From assembly GCA_903924205.1 (NCBI GenBank), contig CAIYAP010000005.1, positions 1 to 64,000 of the forward strand: a stretch of DNA of 64,000 bases, read 5' to 3'. Source of the DNA: an uncultured Actinomycetes bacterium (GTDB taxonomy: Bacteria; Actinomycetota; Acidimicrobiia; Acidimicrobiales; RAAP-2). The notes under the pieces are model-generated. The model made no database searches. It was given only the letters and a program-made list of their open reading frames with translations, and had not been told where the DNA came from. Of this stretch, positions 25,481-33,013 are shown piece by piece (the first letter of the stretch is position 1; every line of letters begins with the position of its first letter). Made by a program: the position numbers and the translations under genes.

Positions 25481-26572
25481 TTACTTGCGGCGAGCCGGAG
25501 CCTTCTTCGCCGCGACCTTCTTCGCCGCGACCTTCTTCGCAGTGGTCTTCTTGGCCGGTGCCTTCGTGGCCGCGGCGGCACCGCAGACGGTCTCGAGCAT
25601 GAGGCGAGTTACGACGTAGGGGTCGACGTTGGCGTTGGGGCGACGGTCCTCCAGGTAGCCACGACGCTCACGAGCCACGTGGGCCGGGATGCGGATCGAC
25701 GCACCACGGTTCGACACGCCGTAGCTGAACTTGTTGTACGGCGCGGTTTCGTGCGCCCCGGTGAGACGCGACTCAATGTCGTGTCCGTAACCGGCGATGT
25801 GCTCCTTGACGCGCGTACCCAGGGCCTCGCAGCCCGCGATGATGTGATCCCAGCCACCGGCCGCACGCATCTGCTTGGTCGAGAAGTTGGTGTGTGCACC
25901 GGCGCCGTTCCAGTCACCCTTGATGGGCTTCGCGGCAAACGAGACGTCGACTTCGTAGTCTTCGGCGATGCGCTCGAGCAACCAGCGCGCCACCATCAAC
26001 TGGTCGGAAATCTCAATGGGTCCGAGCGCACCAATCTGGAACTCCCACTGGCCCATCATCACTTCCGCATTCGTGCCTTCGATGGCGAGACCGGCAGATA
26101 GGCAGGCCAGGGTGTGCGACTCGACAATGTCGCGACCCGGCATCTTGGCGCCACCAACACCGCAGTAGTACGGGCCCTGCGGGGCGGGAAAGCCCACTTC
26201 CGGCCATCCGTAGGGACGGCCGTCTTGGAACAAGGTGTACTCCTGCTCGATGCCGAACCAGGGGTCGAAGCTCTTGTAGGTGGTGGCGGCCGCGACGAGC
26301 GCAGCGCGAGTGTTGGTGGCGTGCGGGGTGAAGTCGGGGTTCAGCACTTCGCAGAACACCAGGATGTTGTCGCCACCACGCAGCGGGTCGGGGCAGGAGA
26401 ACACCGGCTTGAGGACGCAGTCCGAGGAAAATCCAGTGGCCTGGTTGGTGCTGGAACCGTCAAAACCCCAGATCGGCAGCGGTCCGCCGTCACGAATAAT
26501 GCGGGTCTTGGAACGCAGCTGCGCGGTAGGCAGGGATCCGTCCGTCCAGATGTATTCAGCTTGGTAAGCCAC
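25481..26572 (-). CDS. glnII: Glutamine synthetase type II with a lysine/alanine-rich tail
   Basis: 363 residues from the second of two tandem GTGs, with AAGGAG six bases before it; AYQAEYIWTDG then aligns with the family start. Diagnostic GS-II motifs are IWGFDGSSTNQATGFSSDCV, PWFGIEQEYTLF, GPYYCGVGGAKMPGRDIVES, NAEVMMGQWEFQIG, WNGAGAHTNFST, TGAHETAPYNKFSYGVSNRG and SIRIPAHVARERRGYLEDRR. It makes glutamine and resembles the eukaryotic enzyme. The last ~33 residues are a tail of AKK repeats (PAKKTTAKKVAAKKVAAKKA), which ordinary GS-II proteins do not have. The DNA encoding the tail consists of short near-repeats. An upstream in-frame extension is not needed. Confidence 0.93.
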   Translation of the reverse strand: MAYQAEYIWTDGSLPTAQLRSKTRIIRDGGPLPIWGFDGSSTNQATGFSSDCVLKPVFSCPDPLRGGDNILVFCEVLNPDFTPHATNTRAALVAAATTYKSFDPWFGIEQEYTLFQDGRPYGWPEVGFPAPQGPYYCGVGGAKMPGRDIVESHTLACLSAGLAIEGTNAEVMMGQWEFQIGALGPIEISDQLMVARWLLERIAEDYEVDVSFAAKPIKGDWNGAGAHTNFSTKQMRAAGGWDHIIAGCEALGTRVKEHIAGYGHDIESRLTGAHETAPYNKFSYGVSNRGASIRIPAHVARERRGYLEDRRPNANVDPYVVTRLMLETVCGAAAATKAPAKKTTAKKVAAKKVAAKKAPARRK

Positions 26573-26658
26573 CACTATCTCCTTCTCGTTGTTGCCTGCC
26601 AGTTTGCTGGCTGGAGCATCGCTGTCGGGGCGAGTTGTGTTAACCGAGTGTGAAACGT

Positions 26659-27816
26659 CTAGTTGCCGGTCTGTTCCATGAGCCACTGGGCCATCAGTCG
26701 GTGATCGGGCTGGCGAAGGGGCAGTCTCAAATCGTGCAGCAGGGCCGTCGCGAGGGCGAAGGCGTGGCTGGATTGCCCGAGGAGCTGGGCAAATTCTCCA
26801 GTAGTTCCCAATTCTTCGAAACTCTCGGTGATGAAACCGGCGGTGAAGTCGATTTCCGCGTGCAACTCGGCCGCCAACTTGGGGTCGTGGCGCGCGGCAA
26901 GGTGCAGTTCTCGGCGATAGCGACGCCAGGTGGCGCGGTAATCGCTCAGCGACCAGTGGAAAGTCCGCACGAAGCGCTCGGGAAAGGAGAGATTCGCATT
27001 TCGCTTCACGTCCGCCAAATTGGTGGCAACCACGTCGCGAAGCCATTGGCGATAGCCGTCGAGCATGAGAACGTCGAGTTGCCGCAGATTCGGGGGGACG
27101 GCACCAGTGGTCACTCGGGCGTAACGACAAATGCGAAGGAGGGAAGCGTTCGCGATGCCCGAGCGAGCGGCCACCTGTACCGACGCATCCGCCAAGATTT
27201 CCGAAATGGGCGCAGTGGGACTCAATGGCACGATGAGCGGCATCTCGTCAGTGGCGTTCGTTGACGCGACAACGGGCGGGAGTGCGTAGATCTCGGCGAG
27301 GTTGTCGGGCGCGAGGTCGATGAGGCGCAGAATCTCGTCGCGAGTAGCCATCCAGTCTGGCGCGCTGACGTGGAAGCCGATGGTGACAGCCCAACGCCAG
27401 ATCACTTGTTGCGCGCTGACGTCACTCTCTTTGCGTTGGCGGAGGTAGGTGGCGGCGAGATCGGGGGCGACCACGTCGTAGAGGTCACTGATGCGCGGGG
27501 CGGCGAGAAGAATGTCGGTGAGGGCATCATTCAGGCCGATGAGCCCCCCGTCGCCCGGCACCTCTCCGGAGGTGATCTCGTCAAACCACTGAGCCCCCGC
27601 GGCGCGCCAAAGCTCGGCAAACACGCCGTAGACGTCACCGAAATAGGAATACATCGTGCTACGTGCGACCTCCGCACCGTCAATCAATTGACTTGCCGTG
27701 ACGTGGTCAATGCCGTGCGTCGCGATGGCCGACACCGCCGCTCGAATGATGCGTGCGGGCGAGCTGTCATCGTCGAGAAGGGACGCGGAGGTGTTCACTG
27801 TCACGCCGCTCGTCAT
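26659..27816 (-). CDS. Double-domain TetR-type regulator
   Basis: 385 residues, about twice the TetR norm. The first DNA-binding domain is clear (RIIRAAVSAIATHGIDHVTA, SQLIDGAEVARSTMYSYFGD). A second, weaker one begins around residue 205 (ISEILADASVQVAARSGIAN, ASLLRICRYARVTTGAV), each followed by a helical ligand domain (second: FHWSLSDYRATWRRYRRELH). This looks like a tandem duplication or fusion. It lies directly upstream of glnII on the same strand and is divergent from nadE, so either may be its target. Confidence 0.75.
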   Translation of the reverse strand: MTSGVTVNTSASLLDDDSSPARIIRAAVSAIATHGIDHVTASQLIDGAEVARSTMYSYFGDVYGVFAELWRAAGAQWFDEITSGEVPGDGGLIGLNDALTDILLAAPRISDLYDVVAPDLAATYLRQRKESDVSAQQVIWRWAVTIGFHVSAPDWMATRDEILRLIDLAPDNLAEIYALPPVVASTNATDEMPLIVPLSPTAPISEILADASVQVAARSGIANASLLRICRYARVTTGAVPPNLRQLDVLMLDGYRQWLRDVVATNLADVKRNANLSFPERFVRTFHWSLSDYRATWRRYRRELHLAARHDPKLAAELHAEIDFTAGFITESFEELGTTGEFAQLLGQSSHAFALATALLHDLRLPLRQPDHRLMAQWLMEQTGN

Positions 27817-27831
27817 GTAGAGAGGCTAGTC

Positions 27832-29541
27832 GTGGGTGTCGCTAATCTCCGTGCTGTGGCCGTTCGCATCGCGCTCGCGCAAATAAATCCCATCGTGGGA
27901 GACCTCGCGGGTAATGCCGCGATGATCAACGCGATCGTCAACGACCTCGCGCAGCGAGACGCTGCCGACCTCGTCGTCTTTCCCGAATTGGCATTAACCG
28001 GCTATCCGCCCGAAGACCTCCTCCTTCGTCCGGCATTTCTCGATGAAGTTCACGCTGCTATCAATTCGTTAGCCCATAGCCTGCCATTGCCCTCCGTCAT
28101 CGGTGGACCACTTCGGGCATCGCAATGGGATCTTTCTTTTCAGCCCTCCAGCGACAGCCGAGATCGCTCGCCGGTGGGCGCTGACTACTACGCGCCGGTT
28201 CTGAATGCCGCCGTGATCTGTGGGCAGGGTGAGGTGCTCGGCATTGCCACGAAGCGTTTTCTGCCTAATTACGACGTCTTCGATGAGACGCGTTACTTCT
28301 ATCGCGGTGATGGTCCCGCGACGGTGGTCACCATCGCCGGGCAACGCTGCTCATTCGTTATTTGCGAAGACGTGTGGATCGCCGACGGTCCGGCCCGTGA
28401 TGCCGCCGAGGTCAGTGACGTGGTCGTGGTGATCAACGCGTCGCCGTTCGCGCGAGGACGACGTGCCGAGCGTCATGCGGTGGTGAGTCATCACGCGCGC
28501 AGCACGCAGACCCCGTTTCTCTATCTCAACCAACTCGGTGGTCAAGATGAACTCATCTTTGATGGCGCATCTTTTGTGGCAGATGCCACTGGCGACATCG
28601 TGCACGAGATGCCGTCGGCCAGTGCGGCGGTGCACGTCATCTCGGTCGACGGCCCGGCTATCTCGGCCGTTGAGTCGTCGTCGCCCGTCGCTGACGAACT
28701 CGCTGAGGTCTACGAACTCCTCACGCTGGCGACGCACGACTACGTCACCAAGAACGGTTTTCACTCCGTCGTCATCGCGCTGTCCGGTGGTATTGACTCG
28801 GCCATCGTCGCCACTATTGCGGTTGACGCTCTCGGCCCCGACAATGTCACCACGATTGCCATGCCCTCGCGATATTCGAGCGAACATTCATTGAGCGATG
28901 CCTACGAACTCGCGCGGCGCCAGAACATCACGTGCCGCACCGCCGGGATTGAAGCGGGTCATCAAGCCATCGCCGCAACAGTGGGCGACGCTCTTGGCCA
29001 CGAGATCGCTGGCCTCACCGACGAGAACCTCCAGTCGCGCGTGCGCGGAGTGATTCTCATGGCCTGGTCGAATGACACTGGTTCGCTAGTACTCACCACC
29101 GGGAACAAGTCAGAACTCGCCGTCGGGTACTCGACGCTGTATGGAGACACCGCGGGAGCCTTCGCGGTCATTAAGGATGTACCCAAGACTTTGGTGTACG
29201 ACTTATGCCGTTGGCGCAATCAACGTGACGGCATCGAGGTCATCCCGGTCTCCATTTTGGAGAAAGCTCCCTCGGCAGAACTGCGTCCCGATCAGCGAGA
29301 CGATCAGAGTTTGCCTCCCTACGACGTCCTCGATGCACTCATTGAGCGCTACGTCGACTTCGATCAGCCGGTCGCGACCATCGTGGCGGCGGGCTTTGAC
29401 GCGGCTCTCGTTCGACGCATCACTCGCCTCATTGATCTCGCCGAATACAAACGTCGCCAAAGCCCTCTGGGCCCGAGAATTAGCGGGAAAGCCTTCGGGA
29501 AAGACCGTCGACTGCCCCTGACGAACCGATTTCGTGGTTAG
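27832..29541 (+). CDS. nadE: Glutamine-dependent NAD+ synthetase
   Basis: About 569 residues. The N-terminal nitrilase-type glutaminase domain (RIALAQINPIVGDLAGNAAM, VVFPELALTGYPPEDLLLRP, CSFVICEDVW with the catalytic Cys, and the Lys of ATKRFLPNYDVFDE) supplies ammonia. The C-terminal PP-loop synthetase domain (VIALSGGIDSAIVATIAVDA, TTGNKSELAVGYSTLYGD) amidates deamido-NAD+. The start is chosen at GTG 27832 because AGAGAGG lies just before it; GTG 27856, eight codons later, is the other choice. The reading frame stays open further upstream over the divergent tetR gene but has no family similarity there. Confidence 0.93.
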   Translation: MGVANLRAVAVRIALAQINPIVGDLAGNAAMINAIVNDLAQRDAADLVVFPELALTGYPPEDLLLRPAFLDEVHAAINSLAHSLPLPSVIGGPLRASQWDLSFQPSSDSRDRSPVGADYYAPVLNAAVICGQGEVLGIATKRFLPNYDVFDETRYFYRGDGPATVVTIAGQRCSFVICEDVWIADGPARDAAEVSDVVVVINASPFARGRRAERHAVVSHHARSTQTPFLYLNQLGGQDELIFDGASFVADATGDIVHEMPSASAAVHVISVDGPAISAVESSSPVADELAEVYELLTLATHDYVTKNGFHSVVIALSGGIDSAIVATIAVDALGPDNVTTIAMPSRYSSEHSLSDAYELARRQNITCRTAGIEAGHQAIAATVGDALGHEIAGLTDENLQSRVRGVILMAWSNDTGSLVLTTGNKSELAVGYSTLYGDTAGAFAVIKDVPKTLVYDLCRWRNQRDGIEVIPVSILEKAPSAELRPDQRDDQSLPPYDVLDALIERYVDFDQPVATIVAAGFDAALVRRITRLIDLAEYKRRQSPLGPRISGKAFGKDRRLPLTNRFRG

Positions 29542-29610
29542 GTCTGGTTGACAAGCTCCGTATCACTACTTCACAGCCGGAAGTAACGCCGGCGCTGCGA
29601 AAGGTGTGAC

Positions 29611-30825
29611 ATGGCCAAGGACCGCGTTGATCGCGACGAAGAAGACCTCGTTCGTCTCTATCTCTCCGACATTGGGCAGTACACGCTGCTGACCAAGGAC
29701 GACGAGGCTTACCTCGCGATGCAGCTCGAGATCGGTAAGGAAGCCAAGTTGCAGTTGGCTGCCGACGCTGACGGTCAGCCCACCTCATCCACCAAGATTG
29801 CCGCCTACCTCAAGGAAATCGACATCTTCCTGCAAGCGCTTCTCCAACGCACCGGCGAAGACAAGAAAGAAGAAAAGAAGCTCGACGCGGCCAAGTGGAT
29901 GGCGCGACTGTCAAAGACGCGCCTGCGCCAGGACAAGTTTGCTCAGCTCGTGCCTCCCGGCAAGGATCAGAAGAAGGACGCGAAGATCACCCCGCGCATG
30001 AAGGCCTATCTCAAGGACCTCGAGCGCGACGGTGACACCGCCGAACGTGACTTCGTGCAGTCCAACCTCCGCCTCGTGGTGTCCATCGCGAAGAAGTACC
30101 AGGCGTCAGGTCTGCCCCTCCTCGACCTCATTCAGGAAGGCAATCTCGGCCTGATGCACGCCGTCGAGAAATTCGACTGGCGCAAGGGCTTTAAGTTCTC
30201 GACGTACGCCACGTGGTGGATTCGTCAGGCCATCACTCGCGGAATTGCGAACACCGGTCGCACCATCCGTCTTCCGGTGCATGCCGGTGACACTTTGGCC
30301 CGCGTGCAAAAGGCGCAGTCGCGCCTCGAGCTCAAGTTCGGCCGTCCGCCGACCTTGAAGGAAATCTGCGTCGAGTGCGAAATGCAAGAAGACCGCAAGG
30401 ACGACAAGACGGGTATTTGCGACCAGGACTCGGACAACGTGTCGTGTCGCAAGCGCTGCGCCAAGGTCTCTGAAGCGCTGCGATTCCGTAGCGAGCCCAT
30501 GAGTTTGTCCGAGCCGCTACGCGAAGACGGCGACGCCGAACTCGGTGACGTTATCGAAGACCGCGGTGCCGAGTCACCCTTCGACGTGGCCGCCGTGTCG
30601 ATGATGCCGGAAGCAATTGAGCGCTTGCTCGATCCCCTCGATGACCGTGAGAAGGCCATTTTGCGCCGCCGTTTCGGCCTCGACGGTTCAGAAGGTCAGA
30701 CACTCGAAGTAGTGGGCGACGAGATGAACTTGACTCGCGAGCGCATTCGTCAGATCGAAGCACGCGCGATGAGCAAGTTGCGCCACCCGTCGTCGGACAC
30801 CGGCGCGCGCGACCTTCTCGGTTAA
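29611..30825 (+). CDS. Primary-type sigma-70 factor with a cysteine-rich insertion
   Basis: 404 residues. Region 1.2 (DLVRLYLSDIGQYTLLTKDD), a spacer of about 100 residues rich in Lys, region 2 (LRLVVSIAKKYQASGLPLLD, GNLGLMHAVEKFDWRKGFKF, STYATWWIRQAITRGIAN), region 3 and region 4 (ILRRRFGLDGSEGQTLEVVG, LTRERIRQIEARAMSKLR) are all present, as in RpoD/HrdB. In region 3, between PPTLKEI and VSEALRFRSEPMSLSEPL, there is an extra stretch carrying Cys253, Cys256, Cys270, Cys279 and Cys283 where normal factors have a short helix pair. No anti-sigma gene is adjacent. Whether this is the housekeeping factor cannot be decided from one window. GAAAGG precedes the ATG. Confidence 0.92.
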   Translation: MAKDRVDRDEEDLVRLYLSDIGQYTLLTKDDEAYLAMQLEIGKEAKLQLAADADGQPTSSTKIAAYLKEIDIFLQALLQRTGEDKKEEKKLDAAKWMARLSKTRLRQDKFAQLVPPGKDQKKDAKITPRMKAYLKDLERDGDTAERDFVQSNLRLVVSIAKKYQASGLPLLDLIQEGNLGLMHAVEKFDWRKGFKFSTYATWWIRQAITRGIANTGRTIRLPVHAGDTLARVQKAQSRLELKFGRPPTLKEICVECEMQEDRKDDKTGICDQDSDNVSCRKRCAKVSEALRFRSEPMSLSEPLREDGDAELGDVIEDRGAESPFDVAAVSMMPEAIERLLDPLDDREKAILRRRFGLDGSEGQTLEVVGDEMNLTRERIRQIEARAMSKLRHPSSDTGARDLLG

Positions 30826-31595
30826 GCAGAGGGTGACGCACTGCGTCGCCGTCGCACCACGGCCACGGCGGCCAATGCCACCAGGCCCACGATGAAAGGG
30901 GTCCGGGGACGCTGACGCGTGCCGGGGCGGACCGGCTTCGCGAAGACCAGGGTCGGCCAGCCGCGGGCATGGGCAATGGCACGTAGTTCGCGGTCCGGGT
31001 TCACCGCATAGGGATGGCCCACCGCTTCGAACATCGGCACGTCAGTTTCGCTGTCGGAATAGGCCGACGACGCCGACAAATCAATGCCGCGTTCATCAGC
31101 GAGTTCGCGCATGGCGACAGCCTTGTTGGCGCCCTGACAGAAGAACTCGAGTTCGCCCGTATAGCAGTTCTCCTCGTCCACGCGGGCGCGACTGGCTATG
31201 GCACCCGTTGCACCCACCAAGGCGGCGAAGGGCTCGACAATTTCTTCGGGCGAGGAACTCACGATCCAGACCTCGTCACCATTCGATCGATGAAAGTCAA
31301 TGAGCTCGAGGGCTTCATCAAAGATCAGGGGTTCGATGACGTCGTGGATGGTGTCGTCCACAATCTGGCGAACGTCGTTGGCCGGCCATCCCGCCGAGAT
31401 CTTCAGCATGTCACGCCGAATTTTTTCCATTTTGTTGTCATCGGCCCCGAAACTCAAAAAGAGCAATTGACCCCAGATGGCGCGAGCGACCACGCGCTTA
31501 TTAATAAAACCGCGAGCGCGTAATGGACCCGAGAGGGCCACCACGGACGGCTTGGCAATAATCGTTTTATCGAGATCGAAGAAGGCCGCCCGCAT
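30822..31595 (-). CDS. HAD-IB (SerB-like) phosphatase with a C-terminal membrane helix
   Basis: 257 residues. The HAD nucleophile motif is at the very start (AAFFDLDKTIIAKPSV), motif II in WIVSSSPEEIV and the acidic motif in SSAYSDSETDVPMFEAVGHP. An HAD-IB cap lies between. It ends with a hydrophobic helix (TPFIVGLVALAAVAVV) and RRRRSASPSA, suggesting membrane anchoring. Actinobacterial relatives act on phosphomonoesters such as phosphoserine or lipid phosphates; the substrate is unknown. The stop overlaps the sigma factor stop in convergent orientation. Confidence 0.88.
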   Translation of the reverse strand: MRAAFFDLDKTIIAKPSVVALSGPLRARGFINKRVVARAIWGQLLFLSFGADDNKMEKIRRDMLKISAGWPANDVRQIVDDTIHDVIEPLIFDEALELIDFHRSNGDEVWIVSSSPEEIVEPFAALVGATGAIASRARVDEENCYTGELEFFCQGANKAVAMRELADERGIDLSASSAYSDSETDVPMFEAVGHPYAVNPDRELRAIAHARGWPTLVFAKPVRPGTRQRPRTPFIVGLVALAAVAVVRRRRSASPSA

Positions 31596-31612
31596 GAACG
31601 GAGGCTATCTCT

Positions 31613-32281
31613 CTACTGGCCGCAGAAGACGGCGGTGATGGCGTCGTGAACCTCGCTCGAGGCAATGAGCATGACGTGGTCACCCGCCTGAAACGACGTC
31701 TGGTTCGAAATGGTCACGACTTGGTCTTCGCGAACGAGGGCCACGACGCGGGCACCCAGAGGCAACTCGACGTCTTCAACCATCACGCCGTCGAGCACTG
31801 GAGAGTCCTCGTCCAGAGTGATTTCGAGCAGTGAGAGCTTGGCTTGAGCCAAGTCCATGAGCTTGATCACTGAGCCGACTTCCACCGCTTCTTCGACGTG
31901 CGACATGATCAGCGCGGGGGTAGAGACCGCAGTGTCGACACCCCACATTTCATCAAAGAGCCACTGATTCTTCGGGTGGTTCACGCGCGCAATCGTGCGC
32001 GGCACACCAAACTCCTGCTTGGCGAGCCAGCTCAACACCAGGTTGTCTTCGTCATCGCCGGTCGCGGCAATCACGACATCGGCGTCACGTAGACCGACGC
32101 GACGCAGCGAATTGACTTCGCAGGCGTCCATAACGTGCACGGACACCCCAGTGAGAGCCTGCTGAGCTTTCTCCGCGATGTCGGGACGTTGCTCCAAGAG
32201 CGACACCTCATGGTGACGAGCGGTGAGGTCTTGAGCGAGGGCGGTGCCCACGTTGCCCGCGCCAGCGATCACAATCTTCAT
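31613..32281 (-). CDS. TrkA-type potassium channel/transporter regulatory protein (second of a pair)
   Basis: 222 residues: an RCK/TrkA_N Rossmann domain (MKIVIAGAGNVGTALAQDLT, DADVVIAATGDDEDNLVLSW) followed by a TrkA_C domain (ELPLGARVVALVREDQVVTI). It binds NAD(H) or nucleotides and gates K+ uptake systems. It overlaps the preceding trkA gene by four bases. Tandem CeoB/CeoC-like TrkA genes next to an APC-type permease are a recurrent actinobacterial arrangement, matched here. Confidence 0.9.
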   Translation of the reverse strand: MKIVIAGAGNVGTALAQDLTARHHEVSLLEQRPDIAEKAQQALTGVSVHVMDACEVNSLRRVGLRDADVVIAATGDDEDNLVLSWLAKQEFGVPRTIARVNHPKNQWLFDEMWGVDTAVSTPALIMSHVEEAVEVGSVIKLMDLAQAKLSLLEITLDEDSPVLDGVMVEDVELPLGARVVALVREDQVVTISNQTSFQAGDHVMLIASSEVHDAITAVFCGQ

Positions 32282-32931
32282 GACGCACCTCGCAGGGACT
32301 GGTCGAGAGCCGTCACGCCATCACGCGGGACCATGAAGTGCACGATGTCATCTTCTTGGGTGTAGAGCGATTCGACATCGAGCCGGGGATTGCCACCACG
32401 CACGAGGCTGACGGCGCGAGCACCACCACCGAGTTCGAGGGAGGTGTAGGCGCGACCGGCAAGGTGGTCGGGCAAGATGCGCTCGACGAGGTGCAACGTG
32501 GCGGTGTCATCGGTCCACGCGATGGAGTCATCGTTCGGCACGATCCAGCGCTTGACCTGGCTGGTCGTCCACTGCACGGTCGGCACCGTCGGGATACCGA
32601 GACGTTTGTAAATCACGGCGCGCTGCGGGTCATAAATACGCGCCACCACATTGCGGATGCCGTACTTTTCCATCGCGATTCGCGCGCAGAGAATGTTGGT
32701 GTTGTCGCCGTTGGTCACCGCGGCGAAGGCGTCGGCATCGGCGGCCTGGGCCGCCATGAGGACTTCGCGGTCAAATCCCGACCCCACGATTTTTTGGCCA
32801 TTGAAGCCGGCGCCCAAACGGCGGAACGCTTCTCGGCTGCGGTCGATAACCACCACATGGTGGCCATCTTCGGATAATTGCAGGGCGAGGTCAGACCCCA
32901 CGCGTCCGCTTCCAATCACGACAATGTGCAC
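32278..32931 (-). CDS. TrkA-type potassium channel/transporter regulatory protein (first of a pair)
   Basis: 217 residues with MHIVVIGSGRVGSDLALQLS, an NAD-binding fold, the VVVIDRSREAF loop and a TrkA_C end (GGGARAVSLVRGGNPRLDVE). It is upstream of the other trkA gene with an ATGA overlap, and divergent from the permease gene with an 82-base gap. The two TrkA proteins probably form a heteromeric gating ring. Confidence 0.9.
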   Translation of the reverse strand: MHIVVIGSGRVGSDLALQLSEDGHHVVVIDRSREAFRRLGAGFNGQKIVGSGFDREVLMAAQAADADAFAAVTNGDNTNILCARIAMEKYGIRNVVARIYDPQRAVIYKRLGIPTVPTVQWTTSQVKRWIVPNDDSIAWTDDTATLHLVERILPDHLAGRAYTSLELGGGARAVSLVRGGNPRLDVESLYTQEDDIVHFMVPRDGVTALDQSLRGAS

Positions 32932-33013
32932 GTGACGACTCTACCCGTGTGCCCGTGTCGTGCCCTGACGCGCTGACTACCTATTCTTTAAGAGCACTAA
33001 CAAAAGGACCCGC

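Noticed and set aside
26576-27130. N-terminal extension of the GS-II frame
   Set aside because: The residues before VVAYQAEYIW are low-complexity and overlap tetR in another frame; a ribosome site sits exactly before the tandem GTGs.
27370-27831. N-terminal extension of the NAD synthetase frame
   Set aside because: It runs opposite the tetR gene and shows no glutaminase-domain similarity; the family start is at about 27832-27856.
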